This document shows, in pieces, positions 56,189 to 64,000 of a DNA stretch of 64,000 nt. The stretch lies in assembly GCA_036826475.1 (NCBI GenBank), contig DAISWG010000006.1:1-64000 (forward strand), read 5' to 3'. The first letter of the stretch is position 1. Each line of letters starts with the position of its first letter. A program made the translations under genes and the position numbers. This stretch comes from Miltoncostaea sp036826475. Lineage in GTDB: Bacteria > Actinomycetota > Thermoleophilia > Miltoncostaeales > Miltoncostaeaceae. The notes beneath the pieces were generated by a model. It saw nothing but the letters and a program-made list of their open reading frames with translations. It made no database searches and had not been told where the DNA came from.

Positions 56189-58717
56189 CTAGCTCCGGAT
56201 GTAGGGGATCCCCACGGCGGCGGGCGGCCGCGGCCGGCGGATGACGCCGGCGACGGCGATCAGGGTGAGCAGGTACGGCAGCGTCTGGAACAGCACGGCC
56301 AGCGAGTCGGAGTACACCGGCAGCCGCTGCGCGATCGCGCTCGCCGAGCCGAACAGCAGCGCCGCGAAGAAGATCCCCTTGGGCCGCCAGTTGCCGAAGA
56401 TCAGGGCCGCCAGGGCGATGAAGCCCTGCCCCTTGGACATGTTCTCGCTGAAGGAGTCGACGAACCCGATCGACAGGAACGCCCCGCCGAGGGCCGCGAG
56501 GACGCCGGAGAGGATCACCCCGGTGTAGCGGATCCGGTACACCGACAGCCCCACGGTCTCCGCGGCGCGCGGGTGCTCGCCCACGGACCGCAGGCGCAGG
56601 CCGAACGCCGTGCGGAAGACGATCCAGTACGACAGCGGCACCATCAGCAGCGCGAACCAGATGAGCAGGTTCAGGTCGCCCAAGGCCTCGCCGAAGAACG
56701 GGACCCCGTCGAGGAACCCCAGGTGCACGTCGGGGATCGCCGAGACGGTGCCGGGGGTCCCCTCAGGGCCGTAGATGTCGATGAACAGGTAGCCGGTCAG
56801 GCCCCAGCCGAGGAGCCACACGCCGGTGCCGCTCAGGATCTGGTCGGCGCGCAGGTGGATCGACACCACCGCGTGGATCCCGGCGAGCACCGCCCCGGCG
56901 ATCATGGCCAGCACGACGCCCCACACCCAGTTGCCGAGCTTGTCGGCGCCGAGGAACCCGAAGAACGCGCCGACCAGCAGCATGCCCTCCAGGCCGATGT
57001 TCACGACGCCGCTGCGCTCGGAGAACATGCCGCCGATCGCCGCCAGGATGAGCGGGGTGGCGTACCGGAGCATCGCGGCGACCAGGGTGCCCCAGATGAA
57101 CACCGTCTCCAGGTTCGAGACGCTCGAGTGCGTTGCGGCGATGCCGAGGGCGCCGAAGATCAGGGCCAGCGCCATCGCGATGATGCCGAGGCGCCGCTCG
57201 CCCCGCCACGCGGTCCACGCCCCGAGCCCCAGGGCCACGAGCGCGACGACCAGCGGGACGGCGAGGCTCCGCGCCGTGACCGGTGGGACCGCCAGCCAGA
57301 ACGCGAGGAGCGCCACGACGACGGCGGCGACGCCGACGGCCTTCGCGCCGCGGGGCACGCGCGCGAGGGCCCAGGCGCGCATCCGCTGCGCGACGGGCAC
57401 GTGGGGCAGCGGCGGCACGTCCACGTCGCTCGCGGCGAAGCCGCGCTCCGCCCGCTCCGGATGCGGTCCGCGTCTGAGCGACGCCAGGGACGGGAGCCTC
57501 GGCATGTGGAACCAGCCGAGCTTGCCCCGCCGCCACAGCCAGATGATCAGCACGTCGGCGCCGATGAACAGCAGCACCAGCGCCTGGATCATGAGCTGGA
57601 GGTTGCCGGCGAGGCTCGGGTCGAAGATGTCGGGATCGAGCGTGCGCGACGACGTCCCGTACTGGAGCGCGCCGAACAGGAACGCCGCGAACAGCACCCC
57701 GACCGCGGTGTTGCGGCCCAGGAACGCGACCGCGATGCCGGTGAAGCCGACGGTGGCGGACTGGACGTCGAGGGTGCCGAGGCGGAACTGCCAGCCCAGC
57801 ATGTCCATCGCGCCGCCCAGGCCGGCGAACGCGCCCGAGATCGCCATGGCCAGGAAGTAGCTGTTGCGCACGCTGATGCCGCCGTAGCGCGCGGCCTCGG
57901 CGCTGCGGCCCACGGCGCGGACCCGGAAGCCCAGGGTGGTGCGCGACAGCGTCAGCCAGTACGCGACGAGCGCGCCGAAGGCGATGAAGATCCCGATCGT
58001 GAGGCCCTGGAGCACCGGGTCGCCCCAGATGACCGGCAGCCGCGCCGCCTCGACCACGTCGTTGGAGATCGGCACGCTCGCCTGGATGGGGTTGTCGTTC
58101 TGCAACGGCCCGCCCAGGCCGAACAGGTACGACCCCACCCAGTAGGCGATCCAGTTGAGCATGATCGTCGTGACGACCTCGTGCGCCCCCACGGTCGCCT
58201 TCAGGAAGCCGGCGATCCCCGCGAACGCGGCCCCGGCGAGCGTGGCCAGCACGATCGCCACGAGGATGTGGACCGGGCCGGCCAATCCGGCCCAGGAGGA
58301 GCCGACCCAGACCGAGACGATGGCGCCCATCGTCCACTGGCCCTGGCCGCCGATGTTGAACATCCCGCAGCGGAACGCGAACGCGACGGCGAGGCCCGTG
58401 AGGATAAGCGTCGTCGTCTGGAGCAGGGTCTGCTGGAGGTTGAACGCCGCGTCGGCGCGGGCGTCCCCCGTGACCCACGGCAGGAACCAGTCGAGCCCGG
58501 CGCCCTGGAAGATGCCCTTGTAGACCTGGAGCGGGTTGTGGCCCGTCGCCAGGACGACCAGCCCGGCCAGCAGGAACGCCAGGATCGTGGTGGCGACGGA
58601 GGTGGCGACGCCGCCGACGTGCGGGAGCGTCCAGGCCCTCCAGCCGCCGGGCGGCTCCGCCTCGGGCGGCGGCTCGGGCAGCCGTGGCGGCGGGATCGGC
58701 GGCGCGGTGGTGCTCAC
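56189..58717 (-). CDS. Fused BMP-type nucleoside ABC transporter permease (NupP-NupQ fusion)
   Basis: An 842-residue membrane protein made of two BPD_transp_2 permeases that are normally separate genes. The N-terminal unit (about 45-400) has the conserved FRCGMFNIGGQGQWTMGAIVSVW and GAHEVVTTIMLNWIAYW. A polar, charged linker (about 405-475) follows. The C-terminal unit (about 480-835) has SERSGVVNIGLEGMLLVGAFF, HAVVSIHLRADQILSGTG and KGQGFIALAALIFGNWRPKG. The helices are intact in both halves, with no internal start site at the junction. With the adjacent double ATPase and BMP lipoprotein it forms a complete nucleoside importer. The start GTG 58717 overlaps the ATPase stop (GTGA). The fusion is read directly from one open frame. 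Confidence 0.92.
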   Translation of the reverse strand: MSTTAPPIPPPRLPEPPPEAEPPGGWRAWTLPHVGGVATSVATTILAFLLAGLVVLATGHNPLQVYKGIFQGAGLDWFLPWVTGDARADAAFNLQQTLLQTTTLILTGLAVAFAFRCGMFNIGGQGQWTMGAIVSVWVGSSWAGLAGPVHILVAIVLATLAGAAFAGIAGFLKATVGAHEVVTTIMLNWIAYWVGSYLFGLGGPLQNDNPIQASVPISNDVVEAARLPVIWGDPVLQGLTIGIFIAFGALVAYWLTLSRTTLGFRVRAVGRSAEAARYGGISVRNSYFLAMAISGAFAGLGGAMDMLGWQFRLGTLDVQSATVGFTGIAVAFLGRNTAVGVLFAAFLFGALQYGTSSRTLDPDIFDPSLAGNLQLMIQALVLLFIGADVLIIWLWRRGKLGWFHMPRLPSLASLRRGPHPERAERGFAASDVDVPPLPHVPVAQRMRAWALARVPRGAKAVGVAAVVVALLAFWLAVPPVTARSLAVPLVVALVALGLGAWTAWRGERRLGIIAMALALIFGALGIAATHSSVSNLETVFIWGTLVAAMLRYATPLILAAIGGMFSERSGVVNIGLEGMLLVGAFFGFLGADKLGNWVWGVVLAMIAGAVLAGIHAVVSIHLRADQILSGTGVWLLGWGLTGYLFIDIYGPEGTPGTVSAIPDVHLGFLDGVPFFGEALGDLNLLIWFALLMVPLSYWIVFRTAFGLRLRSVGEHPRAAETVGLSVYRIRYTGVILSGVLAALGGAFLSIGFVDSFSENMSKGQGFIALAALIFGNWRPKGIFFAALLFGSASAIAQRLPVYSDSLAVLFQTLPYLLTLIAVAGVIRRPRPPAAVGIPYIRS

Positions 58718-60276
58718 GCGCGCGCCCGGCCGCCGCCGAGCATGGTCTCGCCCAGGGCGTCGCGGTCGGCGCCCGCCGGGAACTCCGCGACGATGCGCCC
58801 CTCGAAGATCACGAGGATGCGGTCCGCCAGGGACAGCACCTCCTCCAGCTCCAGCGAGACGAGCAGGATCGCGCGGCCCTCGTCGCGCTCGGCCACCAGG
58901 CGGCGGTGGACGTACTCGATGGCCCCGACGTCGAGGCCGCGGGTGGGCTGGGACGCGACCAGCACGGCGGGGTCGCGCGAGACCTCGCGGGCGATGATGA
59001 CCTTCTGCTGGTTGCCGCCCGAGAGCGACGCGGCCGGCGCGCGCGGCCCGCCGCCGCGCACGTCGAACTCCTGGAGCAGCGGCCTGGCGTGCGCCTCCAT
59101 CCGCCGGGGGAAGAGCCATCCGTGCGACGACGCCGGCGGCTTGTCGAAGTCGTGGAGCGCGATGTTCTCGGCCAGCGTGAAGTCCATGACCAGGCCGCGG
59201 TGCTGGCGGTCGGTCGGGATGTGCCCGGCGCCCGCCTCCAGCACGTCGTGGGGGCTGGCGCCGGTGATGTCCCGGCCGTCGACCAGGATCGTCCCCGAGG
59301 TGGGCGCCCGCAGCCCGGCGATGGCGTCGATCAGTTCGGCCTGGCCGTTGCCGTCGACGCCCGCCAGGCCCACGATCTCGCCGGCCCGCACCTCCAGGCC
59401 CAGGCCGCGGACGGCCTCGAGGCCGCGGTCGTCGTGGACGACCAGGTCGCGCACCTCGAGGCGCGCCTTCCCGGGGTTCGACGGGGCCTTGTCGACCCGC
59501 AGCACCACCTCGCGGCCCACCATGAACTTGGCGAGGTCCGCCTCCGAGGCGCCCCGGGTGGTCTCGGTGGCGATGTACCTGCCGCGCCGGAGCACCGTGA
59601 CGCGGTCGGCGATGTCGAGCACCTCGTTGAGCTTGTGCGTGATGAAGATGACCGAGGTGCCCTGCGCGGTCAGGTTGCGCAGGATGCCCACGAGCTCCGT
59701 GGCCTCCTGCGGGGTCAGCACCGCGGTGGGCTCGTCGAGGATCAGGATGTCGGCGCCGCGGTAGAGGGCCTTCAGGATCTCCACCCGCTGCTGCATGCCG
59801 ACCGTGATGTCCTCGACCAGCGCCTCCGGCTCGACCGCCAGTCCGTAGCGGTCGGAGATCGCCTTCACGCGCGCCGCGGCCTCGGCGCGGTCGAGCAGCG
59901 GGCCCTTCGTGGGCTCGACCGCCAGCACGATGTTCTCGGCGACGGTCATGACCGGGATCAGCATGAAGTGCTGGTGCACCATCCCGATCCCCAGGGCGAT
60001 CGCGTCGAGCGGCGACGAGATCCTCACCGGCGCGCCGTTGACGATGATCTCGCCCTCGTCGGGCGCCGTGAGCCCGTACAGGATGTTCATGAGGGTCGAC
60101 TTGCCGGCGCCGTTCTCGCCGAGGAGCGCGTGCACCTCGCCGCGCCGCAGGTCGAACCGGACGTCGTCGGACGCGAGGACGCCCGGGTACCGCTTGGTGA
60201 TCCCGCGCAGCTCCAGCACCGTCTCCCCCGGCGCCGGCGGCGCCGGAGGAGACTGGTGTGGGAGCTGCGTGCTCAC
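58714..60276 (-). CDS. Nucleoside ABC transporter, tandem ATP-binding protein (NupO/RbsA-like)
   Basis: A 520-residue protein with two nucleotide-binding domains. The first has Walker A GENGAGKST, IGMVHQHFMLIPVMTVAENI (the H-Q-H-F-M-L-I motif of BMP-transporter ATPases), signature TVGMQQRVEILKAL and Walker B ILILDEPTAVLTPQE. The second has the degenerate P-loop GVDGNGQAEL, signature LSGGNQQKVIIAREV and ASQPTRGLDVGA, normal for the RbsA-like second domain. The order binding protein-ATPase-permease is that of nucleoside importers (NupNOPQ/BmpDEFG). GTG 60276 lies 21 bases after the lipoprotein gene. Confidence 0.94.
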   Translation of the reverse strand: MSTQLPHQSPPAPPAPGETVLELRGITKRYPGVLASDDVRFDLRRGEVHALLGENGAGKSTLMNILYGLTAPDEGEIIVNGAPVRISSPLDAIALGIGMVHQHFMLIPVMTVAENIVLAVEPTKGPLLDRAEAAARVKAISDRYGLAVEPEALVEDITVGMQQRVEILKALYRGADILILDEPTAVLTPQEATELVGILRNLTAQGTSVIFITHKLNEVLDIADRVTVLRRGRYIATETTRGASEADLAKFMVGREVVLRVDKAPSNPGKARLEVRDLVVHDDRGLEAVRGLGLEVRAGEIVGLAGVDGNGQAELIDAIAGLRAPTSGTILVDGRDITGASPHDVLEAGAGHIPTDRQHRGLVMDFTLAENIALHDFDKPPASSHGWLFPRRMEAHARPLLQEFDVRGGGPRAPAASLSGGNQQKVIIAREVSRDPAVLVASQPTRGLDVGAIEYVHRRLVAERDEGRAILLVSLELEEVLSLADRILVIFEGRIVAEFPAGADRDALGETMLGGGRARA

Positions 60277-60297
60277 GGACGTGCCGTCAGGATCGCC

Positions 60298-61341
60298 CTA
60301 CTGGGTGGGGACGGTGATCGTGCCGTCGATGATCTGCTGCTTGAGGTCATCGACCTCGTCGAGGATGTCCTGCGACACCTCGGGGCTGACCTTGCCGAGG
60401 GCGACGCCGTCGTTGGCGAGGTCGAACGTCTGGTCCTGGCCACCCTTGAACGTGCCGTCCTCGACCGCCTTCGTCGTGTCGAACACCGAGGTGTCGACGC
60501 GCTTCACGGCGCTGGTCAGGATGTGCGGGCCGAGGTCGGACTGGTCGCGGTCGACGCCGATGCCCCAGACGTCCTTGTCCGCCGCGGCGGAGAGGGCGCC
60601 GAGGCCGCAGCCGCCGGCCACCTGGAAGACGGCCTGCGAGCCCTTGGCGATCTGGTCGAGCGCCAGCTCCTTGCACGGCGCCTGCTGGACGAACTCCTGC
60701 GAGTAGTCCACCAGGACCTTGACGTTCGGGTTCGCGGCCTTCGCGCCCGCGGTGTAGCCGGCGATGAAGATCGTGACGGTCGGGATCTTCTGGCCGCCGA
60801 CGGCGCTGATGATCTGCTTGCCGCCCTGCTTCTGGACCTGCTTCGCGGCCAGGTAGCCGATCAGATAGCTGTTCTCGTTGGTCGCGAAGGTCAGCCCGCG
60901 CACGTTGGAGGGCTTGTTCTTCAGGGCCTCGTACGGGTAGTCCACGATCGCGAAGTTGTTGTCGGGGAACTGCGTCGCGACGGTGTCCAGCGCATCCGCC
61001 ATGAGGAACCCGACGCCGATGATCACGCTCGTGTCGTCGCGCGCGAGCGAGGTGAGGTTCGGGATGTAGTCGCTCGCGGACTTCGACTCGATGGGCGAGC
61101 CGTCGACGCCGAGCTCGGCCTCGGCGCGCTCCAGGCCCTCGAGGGCCGACTGGTTGAACGACCGGTCGTTGAACTTGCCGACGTCGCTGACCAGGCCGAC
61201 CGTCGTGTCGGACACGGGGGCGGCCGTGGTGTCGCTCGACGCGCCCGCGCTGTCATCGTCGTCGCCACACGCGACGACGAGCCCGAGGGCCGCGACCGCG
61301 GCACAGGCGGCCGCCATCGTCCTCCAACGTCGTACCCTCAT
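60298..61341 (-). CDS. BMP family nucleoside-binding lipoprotein
   Basis: A 347-residue solute-binding lipoprotein (lipobox LVVACG, Cys25, followed by an acidic DDDD linker). The mature domain opens TVGLVSDVGKFNDRSFNQSALEGL, the diagnostic BMP (PnrA/TmpC) start with nucleoside-contacting Asp/Phe-Asn-Asp. It continues NFAIVDYPYEALKNKPSNVRGLTFATNENSYLIGYLAA, VFQVAGGCGLG, WGIGVDRDQSDLG and HILTSAVKRVD. Known BMP proteins bind purine and pyrimidine nucleosides. It is the first gene of the importer operon. ATG 61341 has GGAGG six bases upstream. Confidence 0.95.
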   Translation of the reverse strand: MRVRRWRTMAAACAAVAALGLVVACGDDDDSAGASSDTTAAPVSDTTVGLVSDVGKFNDRSFNQSALEGLERAEAELGVDGSPIESKSASDYIPNLTSLARDDTSVIIGVGFLMADALDTVATQFPDNNFAIVDYPYEALKNKPSNVRGLTFATNENSYLIGYLAAKQVQKQGGKQIISAVGGQKIPTVTIFIAGYTAGAKAANPNVKVLVDYSQEFVQQAPCKELALDQIAKGSQAVFQVAGGCGLGALSAAADKDVWGIGVDRDQSDLGPHILTSAVKRVDTSVFDTTKAVEDGTFKGGQDQTFDLANDGVALGKVSPEVSQDILDEVDDLKQQIIDGTITVPTQ

Positions 61342-61410
61342 ATGCGCCCTCCTCCGCCCCCGGCCGACTGGGCACCGGCCGGTGACCTACCGTTGAGTTG
61401 ATAGCGGAGC

Positions 61411-61416
61411 GTTATA
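61411..61416 (-). promoter_or_regulatory. -10 box (TATAAC) of nucleoside importer operon
   Basis: Minus strand TGTATAAC (extended -10 look) about 70 bases upstream of ATG 61341, in the AT-richest part of the 61342-61469 gap. This gene has a true leader and Shine-Dalgarno, unlike the leaderless genes nearby. Confidence 0.45.
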
Positions 61417-61469
61417 CACGCTGGAGCGGTCGGCGCGACACCCCTGTCGTGCCCACCCACCCGGTCGTG

Positions 61470-62756
61470 TCAGTCCCCGTCGGCGGCGATGCGCTCGCGG
61501 ACGCGCGGCCGCGGCTCCGGCGGCGCCTCGCCCAACCGGATGGCGCCGGTGATCGCGGCCCGCCCGACCTCCATGTGCGCGGCGTCGTCGGCGTGCAGCT
61601 CGGCCACCACGGCCCCCCGTGACACCATGTCGCCGGGGACCACCCGCAGCACCACGCCGGCCCCGGGGCTGACCGGATGCTCCTTGCGGGCGCGGCCGGC
61701 GCCGAGCCGCCACGCCGCCTCCCCCACCTTCAGCGCGTCGACGGCGGTGACCGGCCCCGCGACCTCGGCGCGGAGCTCCTCCACCAGGGGGGCGGCCGGC
61801 AGGGGCGCGTCGGGGTCGCCGCCCTGCGCGCGGATCATGCGGCGCCAGGCGTCCATGGCGCGCCCGTCGCGCAGCGCGGCCTCCGGGTCGGCGTCGATGC
61901 CGGCCAGGGCCAGCATCTCCCGCGCCAGCGCGAGCGTGACCTCCACCACGTCCGGGGGCCCGCCGCCCGCGAGCACCTCGACGGACTCCCGCACCTCCAG
62001 GGCGTTGCCGACGGCGAGGCCGAGGGGCGTCTCCATCCCCGTGATCAGGGCGACGGTCCGCACGCCGTGCGCCTCGCCGAGCCCGACCATGGTCCGCGCC
62101 AGGTCCCGCGCGGCGCCCATCTGCTTCATGAACGCGCCGGAGCCGACCTTCACGTCCAGCACGAGCCCGTCGGTGCCCTCCGCGATCTTCTTGGACATGA
62201 TCGAGCTGGCGATGAGCGGCGTCGCCTCGATCGTCCCCGTCACGTCGCGCAGGGCGTAGAGCTTGCGGTCGGCCGGGGCCAGATCGGCGCCCGCCGCGCA
62301 GATCACCGCGCCGACGTCGCGCAGCTGGTCGACGAACTCCTCCGCCGAGAGGCCGGTGCGAAACCCGGGGATCGCCTCGAGCTTGTCGAGGGTGCCGCCC
62401 GTGTGCCCCAGGCCCCGTCCCGAGAGCTGCGGCACGGCCGCGCCGCACGCCGCCACCAGGGGGCAGAGCGGCAGCGAGATCTTGTCCCCCACCCCGCCGG
62501 TCGAGTGCTTGTCGACCGTGGGGCGGCCGACCCGCGACAGGTCCAGGCGGTCGCCGGTGCGGATCATCTGGTCGGTCCAGGTCGCCAGCTCCCGGGGGGA
62601 CAGCCCCCGGAAGACGACGGCCATCAGGAGGGCGGACGCCTGCTCGTCGGCCACGGCCCCGTCGGTGTAGCCGTGCAGGAACCAGCGGATCTCGTCGTCC
62701 GTGAGCTCCCGTCCGTCCCGCTTGGCGCGGATGATGTCGACGGCGGAGTGGCTCAC
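61470..62756 (-). CDS. deoA: Thymidine / pyrimidine-nucleoside phosphorylase
   Basis: A 428-residue phosphorylase splitting thymidine, deoxyuridine or uridine to base and (deoxy)ribose 1-phosphate. It has an N-terminal helical IIRAKRDGRELTDDEIRWFLHGYT, KHSTGGVGDKISLPLCPLVAACG, the family signature SGRGLGHTGGTLDKLEAIPG, SSIMSKKIAEGTDGLVLDVKVGSGAFMK, MVGLGEAHGVRTVALITGMETPLG, and a C-terminal domain AVDALKVGEAAWRLGAGR. It follows cdd with a GTGA overlap. In context it acts after nucleoside import and cytidine deamination. Relaxed pyrimidine specificity cannot be excluded. Confidence 0.95.
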   Translation of the reverse strand: MSHSAVDIIRAKRDGRELTDDEIRWFLHGYTDGAVADEQASALLMAVVFRGLSPRELATWTDQMIRTGDRLDLSRVGRPTVDKHSTGGVGDKISLPLCPLVAACGAAVPQLSGRGLGHTGGTLDKLEAIPGFRTGLSAEEFVDQLRDVGAVICAAGADLAPADRKLYALRDVTGTIEATPLIASSIMSKKIAEGTDGLVLDVKVGSGAFMKQMGAARDLARTMVGLGEAHGVRTVALITGMETPLGLAVGNALEVRESVEVLAGGGPPDVVEVTLALAREMLALAGIDADPEAALRDGRAMDAWRRMIRAQGGDPDAPLPAAPLVEELRAEVAGPVTAVDALKVGEAAWRLGAGRARKEHPVSPGAGVVLRVVPGDMVSRGAVVAELHADDAAHMEVGRAAITGAIRLGEAPPEPRPRVRERIAADGD

Positions 62757-63160
62757 CCGGCGGCCCTCGCCGCCACGTCGTCCGGGCCGAAGGCGTCCGG
62801 CAGGAGCGCCCCCAGCGTCGTCGGGGGCGCGCCCTCGCCCTGGTCGATCAGCAGGCCGGGGCCGCCGTGCTCGTACAGCACCTGCCGGCAGCGGCCGCAC
62901 GGCGCCAGGGGCCGGCCGTCGCCCGCCACGATGGCCACGGCGACCAGCCTGCCGCCGCCCGAGCCCACCAGATCGGAGACCAGCCCGCACTCCGCGCACA
63001 GGGTCACGCCGTAGCCGGCGTTCTCGACGTTGCACCCGCGCACCACGCCGCCGTCGCCGGTGACCCCGGCCGCGCCCACCAGCACCCGCGAGTACGGCGC
63101 GTACGCGCGCCGCGTCATCGCCACCGCCTCCCGGCGCAGGAGGGGCCAGTCGACGCTCAT
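62753..63160 (-). CDS. cdd: Cytidine deaminase
   Basis: A 135-residue zinc enzyme converting (deoxy)cytidine to (deoxy)uridine. It has AYAPYSRVLVGAAG, CNVENAGYGVTLCAECGLV (Cys55 zinc ligand and catalytic Glu57, C-A-E type of tetrameric enzymes) and PLAPCGRCRQVLYEHG (Cys88, Cys91). A slightly extended C-terminal tail (LLPDAFGPDDVAARAAG) matches the family. ATG 63160 overlaps the HAD gene stop (ATGA), and its stop overlaps deoA (GTGA). Confidence 0.96.
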   Translation of the reverse strand: MSVDWPLLRREAVAMTRRAYAPYSRVLVGAAGVTGDGGVVRGCNVENAGYGVTLCAECGLVSDLVGSGGGRLVAVAIVAGDGRPLAPCGRCRQVLYEHGGPGLLIDQGEGAPPTTLGALLPDAFGPDDVAARAAG

Positions 63161-63861
63161 GCGCCGACCGCCAGCGCGTCGATCGCGGCGGGGGGCCCGC
63201 GGATGCCCGCCACGCGCGCGAGGCGCGGATGGCCGTCGGCGATCTCGGCGTGCTCCAGGGCCCAGGTGACGTGGTACGGCACGTGGACCCCGGCGCCCCC
63301 GAGCTCCAGGACCGGGGCGATGTCGCTCCGCACCGAGTTGCCGACCATGCAGAAGCCCGCCGGGCTGGTCTCCATCCGCCCCATGATCCGCTCGTAGGTG
63401 GCCACGTCCTTCTCGGCCACGATCTCGATGCCCTCGAACAGCTCCGACACCCCGGAGGCCGCCACCTTCGACTCCTGGTGGAACAGGTCGCCCTTGGTGA
63501 TGAGCACCAGCCGGCGGTCGCGGCGCAGCACGTCCAGCGTCTCGGCCACGCCGTCGAGCAGCTCGACCGGGTGGGCCAGCAGCTCCTTGCCGAGGGACAG
63601 GATCCGCTCGATGCGGGTGGCGTCCACCTGGTGGTCGCTCAGGGTGAGCGCCGTCTCGATCATCGACAGCGTGAACCCCTTCACGCCGTAGCCGAACAGC
63701 GCCAGGTTGTTGCGCTCCGTGTCGACCAGGGCGGTCGAGACCGTGTCGGCGTCGACCCACGGCTCCAGGATCTCCACGAAGCGCTGCTCCGTGACGTGGA
63801 AGTGCCCCTCCGAATGCCAGAGGGTGTCGTCGCCGTCGACCCCGATCACGTCGATTCCCAT
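63157..63861 (-). CDS. HAD superfamily hydrolase
   Basis: A 234-residue haloacid dehalogenase-fold phosphatase. It has motif I IGVDGDDTLWHSE (nucleophile Asp9 and acid/base Asp11), a helical cap (about 18-100) with FVEILEPWVDADTV, motif II Thr in LVLITKGDLFHQESKV, motif III Lys in VAEKDVATYERIM, and motif IV MVGNSVRSDIAPVLELGG. The operon context (cdd, deoA) suggests a nucleotide or sugar-phosphate phosphatase, for example a 5'-nucleotidase-like activity. That is inference. ATG 63861 is leaderless with TACACT six bases upstream. It is divergent from adenosine deaminase. Confidence 0.9.
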   Translation of the reverse strand: MGIDVIGVDGDDTLWHSEGHFHVTEQRFVEILEPWVDADTVSTALVDTERNNLALFGYGVKGFTLSMIETALTLSDHQVDATRIERILSLGKELLAHPVELLDGVAETLDVLRRDRRLVLITKGDLFHQESKVAASGVSELFEGIEIVAEKDVATYERIMGRMETSPAGFCMVGNSVRSDIAPVLELGGAGVHVPYHVTWALEHAEIADGHPRLARVAGIRGPPAAIDALAVGA

Positions 63862-63867
63862 CGCGGG

Positions 63868-63873
63868 AGTGTA
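63868..63873 (-). promoter_or_regulatory. -10 box (TACACT) of HAD-cdd-deoA operon
   Basis: Minus strand TACACT, six bases, then ATG 63861. It lies about 30 bases from the -10 of the divergent adenosine deaminase gene. Confidence 0.5.
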
Positions 63874-63903
63874 ATCGCGGCGCGGACGGCCGCCGCCGTC
63901 CCC

Positions 63904-63909
63904 TACGGT
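63904..63909 (+). promoter_or_regulatory. -10 box (TACGGT) of adenosine deaminase gene
   Basis: TACGGT, six bases (GTGGGC), then ATG 63916. Leaderless pattern. Confidence 0.5.
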
Positions 63910-63915
63910 GTGGGC

Positions 63916-64000
63916 ATGAGCATGGACATCGAGACCATCCGCCGCGCCCCGAAGGTGATGCTCCACGACCACCTGGACGGGGGCCTGCGGCCGCGCACCA
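63916..64000 (+). CDS. add: Adenosine deaminase, N-terminal fragment
   Basis: Only 28 codons are inside the window: MSMDIETIRRAPKVMLHDHL then DGGLRPRT. The block P-K-V-x-L-H-x-H-L-D-G is the N-terminal metal-binding motif of adenosine deaminases (two zinc-ligand histidines). Adenosine to inosine conversion fits the purine salvage/catabolism setting. The start is leaderless. The rest of the gene lies beyond base 64000, so completeness cannot be judged. Confidence 0.82.
   Translation, partial: MSMDIETIRRAPKVMLHDHLDGGLRPRT

Noticed and set aside
56573..61401. Very long plus-strand open frames (over 1,000 and 900 codons) opposite the nucleoside importer genes
   Set aside because: They are antisense to clear ABC transporter genes. 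Composition is typical of GC-rich shadow frames, with no recognisable domain.

Overview
The window is a very GC-rich, gene-dense chromosomal segment with no tRNA, rRNA, CRISPR array or insertion sequence that I could see, and no gene-free gap longer than about 300 bases. The gene set (myo-inositol-3-phosphate synthase, an Rpf/PcsB-like cell-wall hydrolase, an NADPH:F420 oxidoreductase, LLM-type flavin oxidoreductase, GTG-rich starts, TPP riboswitch) points to an actinobacterium. The style of the principal sigma factor and the mix of genes suggests the class Thermoleophilia, but that placement is inference.

Layout. 1-2 kb: 5' part of the principal sigma factor and an upstream secreted transglycosylase. 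2-7.2 kb: a PAS-GAF-GGDEF protein, then a four-gene ABC-2 exporter operon on the minus strand. 7.2-9.1 kb: ino1 divergent from a serine-recombinase-like protein that lacks its catalytic serine. The two share a face-to-face promoter region containing an inverted-repeat array. 9.1-25 kb: mostly single genes, including a secreted glucuronyl C5-epimerase-like protein, an ECF sigma factor with a SnoaL-like tail, YciI and DUF3237 proteins, an MBL hydrolase, TetR, several secreted proteins, an LLM oxidoreductase, a DUF2079 membrane protein, a subtilase, a sugar-nucleotide epimerase, an SRPBCC protein and a photolyase. 25-29.3 kb: CheW, then a TPP riboswitch driving thiL and a thiamine-precursor ABC importer. 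29.3-42.6 kb: an orphan pilin, an FtsH paralogue, zincin plus nitroreductase, pcrA-folD-npdG, cysE divergent from a NIL-domain protein with an apparent CTG start, GNAT plus methyltransferase, PPK2, cysK and adenosine kinase.

42.7-64 kb is a purine and nucleoside catabolism island. An eight-gene minus-strand operon encodes three xanthine dehydrogenase subunits, an 8-oxoguanine/guanine-type deaminase, OHCU decarboxylase, allantoinase, ureidoglycine aminohydrolase and allantoate amidohydrolase. All seven junctions are 4-base GTGA overlaps. A three-gene two-component cluster follows, then urate oxidase and 5-hydroxyisourate hydrolase on the plus strand, a BMP-type nucleoside ABC importer with its two permeases fused in one chain, thymidine phosphorylase, cytidine deaminase, a HAD phosphatase and the start of adenosine deaminase. 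Together these could import nucleosides, strip them to bases and degrade purines through urate and allantoin to ureidoglycolate, releasing ammonia. The last ureidoglycolate-consuming step is not in the window.

Two genome-scale habits stand out. At least sixteen genes begin only 6-9 bases downstream of a TANNNT -10 box with no Shine-Dalgarno, so leaderless mRNAs look routine here. Operon junctions are overwhelmingly 4-base GTGA or ATGA overlaps. I used both habits to choose start codons. The strongest candidate for something new is the inactive recombinase-like protein divergent from ino1 (8.38-9.05 kb).
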